Positions 1-7,889 of a stretch of DNA of 15,981 bases are shown here, in pieces. How positions within the stretch are numbered: position 1 is the stretch's first letter; each line of letters opens with the position of its first letter. The notes under the pieces were generated by a model that saw only the letters and a list, made by a program, of their open reading frames with translations, was not told where the DNA came from and ran no database searches. The position numbers and the translations under genes were made by a program. Origin of the DNA: Larix sibirica (taxonomy: Eukaryota > Streptophyta > Pinopsida > Pinales > Pinaceae); the NCBI GenBank assembly GCA_004151065.3, contig NWUY0300005730.1:21891-37871 (forward strand), read 5' to 3'.

Positions 1-196
1 TATCCTTTGTTCGGATTTCATGTATATTTAAAAAATTTAATAAACCAATACTCGATTCCAAAAGTGTAAGGAGAAAATAAAATAATACTACACTCTGATT
101 GACATCTCAAGGCTGAATAAGAACATCTTGAATATTATTGGTTTTTAACACAGTGGAATCTCTCGAGCAGTGCCTCATCTTCTGCGCAGAGTGAAA

Positions 197-206
197 TAAT
201 ATATTT
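197..206 (+). promoter_or_regulatory. Possible TATA box upstream of a small open frame
   Basis: The sequence AATAATATAT lies about 45-50 bases before an ATG at 249. Between them is a C/A-rich leader (CACATCACATCAACTC) that looks like a plant transcription start region. The spacing suits a TATA box, a start about 30 bases downstream and a very short 5' leader. The surrounding DNA is A+T-rich, so a TATA match alone is weak; it is listed because of the combination with the leader and the good start context at 249. Confidence 0.25.
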
Positions 207-248
207 CATATTCTTTCACACATCACATCAACTCAGAGCGTGTGGAAA

Positions 249-488
249 ATGGCGAGGATGCTCGTTCTTCAATTTTGTTTCTCTTGGCATTATCATTCCT
301 TGTGTCTCGTGTCATTTCATATAAAAACTTCAATATTGCCCATCGAATCTTCATTTTCTGCCTCAGATACTGAAATATATTTATATATATATATATATAT
401 ATNATATATATATATTTTGCAGAGATTTGGTGACAAATACATGATTTATTGGATTACCTTGTTCCATGCTTGTTGGATAGAGGAATGA
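249..488 (+). pseudogene. Possible remnant of a small secreted-protein gene, broken
   Basis: No family is recognised. The ATG at 249 sits in a strong plant start context (AAAATGGCG) and opens a frame that begins MARM and runs to TGA at 486-488, crossing the TA repeat and the n at 403. That frame is not convincing protein. A neighbouring frame, shifted by one base just after the start and open from about 257 to TGA at 371-373, reads SSILFLLALSFLVSRVIS, which has the hydrophobic core of a signal peptide. This suggests a first exon encoding a short secreted protein that has since taken a frameshift. An acceptor-like TATTTTGCAG ends at about 421, after the TA repeat, so the repeat could lie in an intron. 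I see no clear donor. Chance cannot be excluded, because A+T-rich DNA easily encodes hydrophobic runs. Confidence 0.22.
382..415. repeat. TA dinucleotide microsatellite containing an n
   Basis: This is an almost pure (TA)n tract of about 34 bases with a single n at 403. The phase of the repeat slips at the n (AT-n-AT). The simplest reading is that two sequence pieces were joined inside a repeat whose true length is unknown. Confidence 0.9.
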
Positions 489-489
489 T

Positions 490-1170
490 AAATCGAGATA
501 AACTCAGTAATATTAAAGAAAATAAAATTGTTTGTTTATATATAATCTATTTTGATAGTATATTTGAATCTATTTTGATAATATATTTATAATTAAATAT
601 CACCAAATTATCTAAAAAAAGTCAATAGTAATATTGAAAGTAACAAAAATCATTTTACTATTCTATTATTTGGATCTATTTTTATAGTATATTAATTTTG
701 TTATAGAATTGAATCAGACAATAAAAACCAATGGTAAAAGAAAAGAATTGAATACTGCTGGTTACAGAATCTTAAAGAGCCACAGAAAATGACAACACAG
801 ATAGTAAAGCAGACTGTGCAGGTCAAGGCGTTGCATTCCATTTGAAGTATAGAGATCCCTGTCTGTGAAAGCATATAGAATTGGATAGGGAATCTTGTTA
901 TTGAATATGGTGAAATTCATGTGTTGTCTCCATTATTAGATTCTCAACTATATTAATACTTAAATAAACTTCGTCTTATTCCATGGCGTTTCCAATATTG
1001 TCATTTCTGTCCACTTGAAACGCCTAACAGGTGTTAGACATCAAGAAGAAATGGATTACTATATAGTTATCAAGTTATACTTGAAGTTAGCAAGAAAAAG
1101 AAATAGTATGTTAGTTGCAATTTGAAGTTTTATCTTTCTCACCCAATTATTTAATGCAAAAATTATAGCT
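490..1170. other. A+T-rich non-coding stretch
   Basis: I see no gene, RNA or clear mobile-element signature here. The only structure is a short local duplication at 544-589, where AATCTATTTTGATA occurs twice 23 bases apart (544 and 567); a related GATCTATTTTTATAGTATAT follows at about 673. Confidence 0.6.
544..589. repeat. Two-unit 23-bp tandem duplication
   Basis: AATCTATTTTGATA begins at 544 and again at 567. The two units differ by small changes in their A/T-rich tails. It looks like minor replication-slippage structure. Confidence 0.6.
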
Positions 1171-1370
1171 TTTCTAATCAACTCCACCACCTCATTTCAT
1201 GTTAACTTACCATAAGTTATGTACATTTTTGTATATTTTTTCTAATCAACTCCACCACCCCATCTAATGTTAACTTACCATAAGTTATGTATACCTTTGT
1301 ATCCTTCGCTTCATCCAATGTTAACTTACCATAAGTTATGTATACTTTTGTATCCTTCGCTTCATCCAAT
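1171..1370. repeat. Three-unit tandem repeat, 68- then 51-bp period
   Basis: GTTAACTTACCATAAGTTAT occurs at 1201, 1269 and 1320. Units one and two also share an upstream block (TTTCTAATCAACTCCACCAC at 1171 and 1239), giving a 68-base period. Units two and three share a downstream block (TATCCTTCGCTTCATCCAAT, ending at about 1319 and 1370), giving a 51-base period. The middle unit therefore carries both flanks, which fits two separate unequal duplication events with different end points. Confidence 0.85.
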
Positions 1371-2899
1371 AATATTATTTGCAATGCATAAATGTAATGG
1401 GATTTACCTATATGAAGAAATAATAATTACATAATTGTGTACTCTCAAATTTCCTCGACCATAGAAACATAAGGAGGTGATATTTTTCTAATAAAATCCT
1501 TCAATTCCTCTCCACTATCCACGTTGATCTTGTATGCACAAGTTAACATATTTCAATCTTCTCAACTTGGTGTGTGAGGTAGTGTTTATGTGCCTTGAAA
1601 AAATTCTAAAATAGATACTTTTACATTTAACACATTAGTTGATGAATTTATCTCTTGCAATACTTTGCATCTTCTTTATGGAATTATTTAGATAACAATT
1701 ACCTAAATATATAACTTGTTATATGTTTTAATCAAAAGTTCTTCTAGAGAACTATATTGTAACACAAAAGAGATAGTTTTTTTTTCCAAAATAAAATTAG
1801 AAAACAATATCAAATTACTGAGGATTTAAGGTATACCAATATAATAACATGCCAATGCCAAATTACCTTACTAAAGGTATGTCAATCATGAGTTTTTGCC
1901 CCACCAAAATCATATTTCTTTGTTAAGATATTCTTTATGTTTAAAGCAAAAACAATATGAAATTTATTTTTTAAAATGATGTATTTTATGACAATGCTTT
2001 CCTTCTCTTAAATGGTTGTGGTAAATTATCTAGTTATCCATCACTAGAATAATGAATTAAATTTCACATTACATATTTGACTTCTTCGTACCATTATAAA
2101 ATTACATTCTTTCTAATATATATTGAATCAACAATTGAGGAGCTACTTGTAAGTGTTCTTAGTAGGGAAACCTATTGAATTGGATGTAGTATATTTTTAT
2201 TACTCATAGAAGTTCAATAATACATTGATGACCTTTATGAAACAAATGAAACAAGAATATATGTTAGATATGATAAAAGGAATTAAATATACATAAAAAC
2301 TATATAATATTACATATGATATGGAGACTACTTGCTTACCTTTGACAATTCCTATTATATTTCAATTTCCATAATCAAGATGACATTATTTGTGGTTTTA
2401 TTCTAATTTCTTCGTCTCATTAAAAGTATGTTTTTCAATAGTTTAGTACCCATGGTTCTTAGAGAGGAAGTTCCTATATTCATCAAACACCTCCTTTCAT
2501 AAGCTTAATGAATTTCAAGACATCATTTTGGGACCGCAAATTGGAGATGCATCTTAATTACCCTTTTTTTGAAGACATGCATGATGTGGAATAATTTAAA
2601 TACTAGTATACCAACCAAAATTTTAAAAAACTGCATGATAAATGGATAAAAATATATACTATTAAAGTGACATAGTACGTAATTACATACCACAAAAATG
2701 TGTTATATAAGTTTTAAACATGTGAAGTGAAATAATGCATATACATTCTAAAGAAAAACATAAATTAAACAATGACACAAACACAGTACACATAGGTTTA
2801 TCTTGGAAACCCTTAACTAGCAAAACTTGGAGTTGCACCTCTCTCTTTCTCATTGTATTTACTCAACCATTCATAATACAAATGATTTATTTATTAGGC
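1371..2899. other. A+T-rich, CpG-poor stretch with no supported gene
   Basis: About 1.5 kb with frequent stops in all frames. By hand count only six CpG occur between 1381 and 2700, as expected for old, methylated plant intergenic DNA. I see no terminal repeats, primer-binding site or transposase-like frame. Short open frames near 2735-2953 overlap one another and do not resemble protein. Confidence 0.6.
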
Positions 2900-3235
2900 A
2901 CTCGCACAACGATGATACCCAAAAGTAATGCAACAAGAGCGCATGAGTGCTAAAAATCAGTAGCATGCACACGCTCTTATAACCGCACATGCCCTCTTGG
3001 TTTAGCAATTGTCGAAACGCCACCAAAGCATCCATGTTCACAAAGAAGTGTGCATGAGCTAATAATGAACATGCACAGTTAACGTGCACACACAAATAAA
3101 GCACACACGCATTTAGCGTTTGCGTGCTTCTCTGTGTTTTAAAAAATTGGCCGAGGCCCACTTCGCACCCATTCTACCCTGATTTAACCGGTCCAAACAC
3201 ATCCAATGAGCTCAGCACAAGAACGCGCACATTCC
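2900..3235. other. CpG-dense patch in CpG-poor surroundings
   Basis: By hand count there are 16 CpG in about 335 bases, roughly ten times the density of the preceding 1.3 kb. The patch is rich in GCATG, GCACAC and ACGTGC motifs, with some alternating purine-pyrimidine runs such as ACGTGCACACAC (about 3080). A 96-codon open frame on the minus strand (2871-3161) spans much of it; it is Cys/Leu/His-rich and not recognisable, so I do not call it a gene. The patch may be a younger insertion or an unmethylated element, but no borders or target-site duplication are visible. Confidence 0.45.
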
Positions 3236-4029
3236 CCTCCACTTCCCAAGATTACAACAAGCCTCCAATGCATCATCTAGGTAGGATTACATCCATAATT
3301 TTTTTTTCAGTGATTTAAAAAAATATACATTCTAAACATTGTACAAAATGAACCCAAACTTAAGCAAATTCATTTTTTTTAATTGCAAATTGCCTCTCCA
3401 TCATAATGGCTAGAAACTAGGAACCAAACCCCCAAACAAAAAACTGAAAGGATAACCGAATCACACAAAACTTGGAACCTAATCTCTAATTAAACATAAA
3501 CCCCGAGGAGAACCCAACCACAGAAGGCCAAATTAACCAAACATTTAAACCAGTTACAAACCTTGCTTCAAGAGCTTAGAACCACTAGGGAACCATTGAT
3601 GCTTTCCTTAGCCACATCCCTTAAAAACATCATTGCCTCAATTTACAATGCTCACCGTCAATTGTTGAGCATAACCAAGTATAGGGCTAGGATGAGAGAG
3701 TACTATTCCACTAGTCTCAGTAAAGAACAAATCAAAGATTTGAACATCTCAAAAAAGACTCTAGTTACTTTGTTCATCGTCCCCAGGCCCAACCTACCCC
3801 TCGATCCATGCCAAAGGATCCTTTGCATGGATTGATGCACATATGAGCCATGGAAACAAAACTAGATGAGTCTATGGTTTATCGTTTTCGACGAAACTCC
3901 TTGCAACAATAGGGAGGTTACACTATATTTTCTTTAGAAACTATATGTGAAGTTTGTGTTAGGTATGCACATCAAATACTTTAACATTAGTGAGTTTCAT
4001 GGGGTTGGTATTGGATCTACCTAGAATCA
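3236..4029. other. A-rich non-coding stretch before the duplicated segment
   Basis: 3320-3560 is A-rich and G-poor on this strand. An open frame at 3563-3835 (90 codons) begins with TTG, lacks any motif I recognise and ends inside the palindrome at 3804-3832. I regard it as chance. No RNA or mobile-element feature is visible. Confidence 0.5.
3804..3832. repeat. Near-perfect 29-bp palindrome
   Basis: The left arm ATCCATGCCAAAGG and the right arm CCTTTGCATGGAT are reverse complements except for one extra C in the left arm, centred on GGATCC. With one mismatch the pairing extends further out (CGATCC against GGATTG). It could form a cruciform or hairpin. Its function is unknown. Confidence 0.75.
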
Positions 4030-4215
4030 TCCCAACACCAGGCGTAACCCAATGAGAGGGACACCTACTCCTAGGAATACACCTAACCCCCCCCACAAAC
4101 ATATCAGTTACTAGATCGCCTAGCTGAGACTTCCATTTCCATATTGTAGCTTACACATAGTGTATTGCAGCACAATACATTTGTGGAATCATCCAGGAAT
4201 GGGATATCAGAGTAA

Positions 4216-4788
4216 CATGGAGGACCATCAGGTGTAGGTCCTTCAGGACCCATTAGTCATGGACCATCCATGACAACCAGTGGGGAAAAGGATCCTTTCG
4301 ATAGCCTAGAATTACCCTATCAACGCACTCACGGTGAACATACTTATCGTGGCCCTATCAAGGATCCTTCACGAGATACTTTTATGTATGAGGTTAGTAC
4401 ATGATTTTTAAATGATCGATTATATTTTTAACTACAAATTTTAAATTTTTTATATAAACATTACTTAGAGTATTTAATATGTAATTGATGTTTATGGCAT
4501 GTACATTTGTTTTGAAATGAAACAATTGAAACAAGGTGGGAGGACATTACTCCTCCCAACCTTGATTCCACCATGGTAGCTGCAACTGATATTGCAGCAC
4601 CTCACCTACATGTATTTAAATGAGTATATATGATTGTAGGATTTCAAAATTGATTTAGTTGCAACTGTTAAAATTTTTAATGATAAATCAATCTTAATGT
4701 TGTTGTGTTTCCACAGGATCCCACTAAAGAGATTGAGCACAAGTCTCCAACTAGTCTCAACAAATCACCCCTCATTCAGGAAACTTGT
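4216..4788 (+). pseudogene. Two exon-like open stretches of an unrecognised gene (copy 1)
   Basis: 4216-4392 is open for 59 codons after a TAA at 4213. It begins Gly/Pro/Ser-rich and becomes charged (DPFDSLELPYQRTHGEHTYR), ending GAG directly before a donor-like GTTAGT at 4393. A good acceptor (TTGTGTTTCCACAG, ending at 4716) opens a second stretch in the same phase: 24 codons, 4717-4788, starting DPTKEIEHKSPTSLNK and ending before GTAAAA. The implied intron is 324 bases. Matching phase and both splice signals make this more than a random open frame, but there is no credible start codon and no family match. An alternative exon at about 4534-4618 (WEDITPPNLD) is also open. I read this as a decayed host or transposon gene. 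Confidence 0.3.
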
Positions 4789-4924
4789 GTAAAATTAATT
4801 ATAATTTGATGTGAAATTCACTATGTTTGTATGGTTAATTTAGTACATGTTTTTTCCACTAATTAAACGTATTACATGGTTTATACAACTTCTGTCTCCC
4901 ACTATTCGATAACCATACCCACAG

Positions 4925-5202
4925 ATATATCCATACATTCCAAGTAGTTCATGCTGAGTCATTGGGCACTCTTCCCCTTTCATCGGCATACCCATATCCC
5001 CCCCCCCTCAGCATTCCCATATGTTTTACAACCACTAGGGATATATCACTGTTGGAGGTTCCCTTATATGATGGACTATTATAGGTTGACAGGTCATGAA
5101 TCCTACTTTAATTATCAACCCAGGGATCATGCAACTTAAGAGGTGTTGGGAACTATATGTGCAACTGCTGAGAGAGTTTGGTATGGAAGGTTTAATATAT
5201 GA
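4925..5202 (+). pseudogene. Tyr/Pro-rich broken open frame (copy 1)
   Basis: A frame with ATG at 4951 runs 62 codons to TAA at 5137-5139. After that stop the same frame stays open for 20 more codons (EVLGTICATAERVWYGRF) to TGA at 5200. The first part is His/Pro-rich; the second is Tyr-rich (PYMMDYYRLTGHESYFNYQP). An acceptor-like CCATACCCACAG ends at 4924, and from there a different frame reads IYPYIPSSSC and then stops. A ten-C run at 4998-5007 is a likely frameshift point. It may be a later exon of the decayed gene at 4216-4788. No domain is recognised. Confidence 0.25.
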
Positions 5203-5454
5203 TTTTTGAAATAATATTGACTAGAAAACAAGTTAATCTACTACATGGAATGCATCTGATCTAAACATTCATCTTACGAAAATATGAAATCTAAATAAAT
5301 GAACTAAACGTTGAAAACTAAGACTAATCCGTAAAAGCATGAAATGGTTGTTGTAAGAAAGTGATCAAAATAACTTAGAAAAGATTATAATTTAGAAAGC
5401 AATAATATATTTAATCTAATAAAACAATAATGATCTATTCTATGAAAACAACAT
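5203..5454. other. A+T-rich spacer
   Basis: No gene is seen. A degenerate version of the following 45-bp unit (TTTAGAAAGCAATAATATAT and TTTAATCTAA near 5391-5420) suggests the array once extended further left. Confidence 0.5.
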
Positions 5455-5690
5455 ATTTTACTCTAAAAAGCATTAAAGATTTAATCTAAGAAGAGTTGGA
5501 TTTTACTTTAGAAAGCATTAAAGATTTAATCTAAGCAAAACTGGATTTTACTATAGAAAGCATTAAATATTTAATCTAAGCAAAACTAGATTTTACTCTA
5601 AAAAGAATTAAAGATTTAATCTAAGAAAACTTGATTTTACTCTAAAAAGCATTAAAGATTTAATCCAAGCAAACTAGAACATTTATTCTA
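5455..5690. repeat. Five-unit 45-bp tandem array (copy 1)
   Basis: ATTAAA(G/T)ATTTAAT begins at 5472, 5517, 5562, 5607 and 5651, a period of 45 bases (44 in the last step). Each unit reads roughly TTTTACTCTAAAAAGC, then ATTAAAGATTTAATC, then TAAGCAAAACT. The core ATTAAA-GA-TTTAAT is an inverted repeat with a two-base centre, so the array presents five evenly spaced A+T-rich palindromes. It is non-coding. Confidence 0.92.
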
Positions 5691-6678
5691 TAACCTAGAA
5701 ATTATTCTGAATTGGTTTTTGGCAATGACCTACAACGTTACAGACATCATACATTTAAACTACAGACGCAATTACTCTTTCCTACAGATGAAAAAATATC
5801 ATTTTCAGAAAACAAATCTAAACCTTTACTTGATATTCCATAGTCCTTACTTGTCCATCATGCATTATAAACCACATATATAAATCTGAATAAAACAAAC
5901 CAATGGTGATCTTAGACTGAAATATGTAAATCTATTTAACTGATTCTTTAACCAAGTAAATGCACGAAAATTAATGGTTACTTAAAAATAGAAAACAAGA
6001 CTTCTGCACATCACCATGAGGAGGGCCACCTCAAGGTGTATACAAGAGTTTGAGCTAAACTATGAACTCACAGATTTAGTACAGCACAATTCTTCCATTA
6101 AGTTGTTTGAGGATCCATATCAAAGTATTAAAAAAATTGACTGTTGTGAAAAGAAAAATGTCTAATATAAACGATAAACAAATAGATTCTTTCACGCTAT
6201 GCATGAGTCCCTATTTATTACATAATTTAAAAAAGTATCTAAAATGTCTTCTTTGGAAACCACGACATCAATCTCCTCTATATTTGTCATCCCTGGAAAT
6301 CAAGGGGGACTGGTAGAGTTGACCTCGAGTTCTCCTTCATTGCTCCATGTGGTCAACTGGGACTGACTAGGACGAGCGTGCTTGTGTGTATATGTAATGT
6401 TGGGAAAGCACAACCTGCCATCTTCACTTATGTATAAATCCTATAATTATTTTCACATAACAATCATCCAATGGTTTACTCATTAAAAATAAATGCTAAG
6501 CAAAAGAAATAATACCACATAACCATCATCACTTTATAATAAATAAAACCATATCCTAGCCTACAGAAAGGGGCTTTATGATGCTAGGTTGCTACTCTTT
6601 GTCAGTAAAAATGGAATTGGTAAGTGCAATTGATACCTAAAGTATGGTTTTATCAAATTCCCACACTCATGCCCTCTT
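5691..6678. other. Non-coding A+T-rich stretch (copy 1)
   Basis: There is no supported gene. The plus-strand open frame at 6107-6316 begins with TTG and is Lys/Leu-rich without motif, so I leave it out. On the minus strand, 6290 down to 6192 is a 32-codon open stretch starting MTNIEEIDVVVSKEDIL. It is preceded by an acceptor-like TTGATTTCCAG and could be an exon fragment, but it stands alone. Confidence 0.4.
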
Positions 6679-6888
6679 GTGGTTCCCCCACCTATCCAAT
6701 ATTTGGCTCAATCTTCTTCATCCACATCAGCTCCATCCATTGATCCTACATCAACCCTCACCCATTTAACTACATCACCCCCATCCAACATACCTTCCTA
6801 CATCATCCCCCTCCCCCCTACCTACATCAGCTCCCTCCAACACCATTTCCTCGGAGCAAGATGTCCAGCCCAGTGCTCCACTTCCTAG
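6679..6888 (+). pseudogene. Ser/Thr/Pro-rich low-complexity open frame (copy 1)
   Basis: The frame is 69 codons long and begins with GTG, which is not a credible plant start. It encodes a linker-like stretch (SSSSTSAPSIDPTSTLTHL) from CATCA/CTCC-type simple sequence. Near 6800-6815 a second frame takes over the same character (PSPLPTSAPSNTISSEQDV) up to TAG at about 6887-6889, suggesting a frameshift in one continuous Ser/Pro-rich coding stretch. This would suit a disordered linker exon of the decayed gene in this segment. The bias could equally come from a C-rich microsatellite. Confidence 0.25.
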
Positions 6889-6978
6889 CTAGGAAGGGTA
6901 ATCTCCCACACTGGCTCAGATATTCACGATGAGATTTGGAAGTTCATTAAAATATTCTAAAGCATGAATGAAATTCAT

Positions 6979-7018
6979 AAATTAACGCATATTGATTTAA
7001 ATTAACGCATATTGATTT
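6979..7018. repeat. 20-bp perfect tandem duplication (copy 1)
   Basis: AAATTAACGCATATTGATTT occurs at 6979-6998 and again, identical, at 6999-7018. It lies just upstream of the acceptor-like site at 7051. The matching pair in copy 2 is at 14212-14251. Confidence 0.95.
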
Positions 7019-7051
7019 TTATCTATTAATTGATTTTTGTAATTGTTGTAG

Positions 7052-7477
7052 GGAGGCATTACAGAGAGACTTTGATCGAGGAGACAGGTAACCCTATCAC
7101 AACTTGCTGTCTCATCTCAAGTGAGTACTCAATATTTGATTTCTAATTGTATTTTTCTAAGTTTACTAATTGATAGAATTTTGAAAAAAGTGAAATGTTT
7201 TTGTTTCCCTTTAAGATCCCGGAGAGACAATCTACACCTAGATGTAAGGGGGCTCAATCTTTCTCCAGCTCAAAGAGTAGGAAGATTGATTTTGGATATG
7301 AACATTGGGGTGTGGATGGTGGATAGGGTTATTGAGACACCCACTATGCACATTAGCCACAATGTACCATTTTGGGAAGGATATGTTTATTTTTGTCAGG
7401 CCATGAGCTACCCTTATTATATTTTTGGGCATGAGAATCCATTATATGTATTGGGAACAAAGTTCCATTTTGTATAA
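7052..7477 (+). pseudogene. Exon-like stretches at the end of the decayed gene (copy 1)
   Basis: An acceptor-like AATTGTTGTAG ends at 7051. The following bases can be read EALQRDFDRGD to a donor-like GTAACC at 7088, or in another frame to a stronger donor GTGAGT at 7121. A second acceptor (TTTCCCTTTAAG) ends at 7215. From there one frame is open to 7477 (86 codons, with Pro/Tyr/Phe-rich SYPYYIFGHENPLYVLGTK), and another reads 36 codons to TAG at 7324-7326 with DFGYEHWGVDGG near its end. The nominal 118-codon frame starting at 7121 begins on the GTG of the donor site and is not a gene as it stands. I cannot say which frame, if any, was coding. No family is recognised. Confidence 0.25.
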
Positions 7478-7598
7478 AAATGTATCTTTGGACCTATTTC
7501 CAATACAAATACATGACTTTCATCTGGTATATATGACATAGTGTTTATGGATTTTTACGTTATTGATGTGGATTTGAGGTTATATGTTATGACTGTTA

Positions 7599-7683
7599 CA
7601 TGGTTCATGGTGAATGTGATTGTTTCATGTTTCAAGATGAACGTGATTGGTTCATGCTTAATGGTGAATGGTGAATGTGATGT
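7599..7683. repeat. Short imperfect GTTCATG...AATGTGATTG repeats (copy 1)
   Basis: Variants of a 20-30 base unit (GTTCATGGTGAATGTGATTG, then TTTCATG...AACGTGATTG, then GTTCATGCTTAATGGTGAAT) follow one another. Two of the four differences between copies (7539 and 7684) fall just outside this stretch. Open frames here on both strands are by-products of the repeats: T7684G turns codon TTA into TGA in the frame starting at 7668, so that frame is not conserved. Confidence 0.5.
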
Positions 7684-7889
7684 TATATGTATTATCACTA
7701 TTACATGCATATATTTTATATCACATACATATTTCATTAAAATGGGAGTTTTTTATGATGAATACAATCTTATCCCAAAAAAATCAATCAAATAACTTGA
7801 TTACCTTATATAGCATGCATGCATTTATTATCCCTCTTCCAATCCACATGATAAGTTGTATTATATTAAATTGCAATTATCTGTAATTT

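Noticed and set aside
2871-3161. 96-codon minus-strand frame as a gene
   Set aside because: It has odd composition rich in Cys, Leu and His, no motif and no start context, and it overlaps the CpG-dense simple-sequence patch, which explains the lack of stops.
3563-3835. 90-codon frame as a gene
   Set aside because: It starts with TTG, has no recognised motif and ends within the palindrome. Nearby ATG codons give only short products.
4201-4220. GGATATCAGAGTAACATGG resembles the primer-binding site complementary to initiator tRNA-Met in LTR retrotransposons
   Set aside because: Several of the key bases differ, no LTR ending in CA lies directly upstream, no paired LTR is visible, and no reverse transcriptase, integrase or gag motif is found in the window.
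7121-7477. 118-codon open frame as an intact gene
   Set aside because: Its start is a GTG that coincides with a splice-donor-like GTGAGT, it has no recognised domain, and two other frames overlap it. Only the part after 7215 is kept as exon-like.
7555-7886. Open frames on both strands (7541-7795, 7555-7737 minus, 7668-7886)
   Set aside because: They arise from short GTTCATG...GTGATTG repeats. One is broken in copy 2 by T to G at 14917 (TTA to TGA), and none resembles a protein family.
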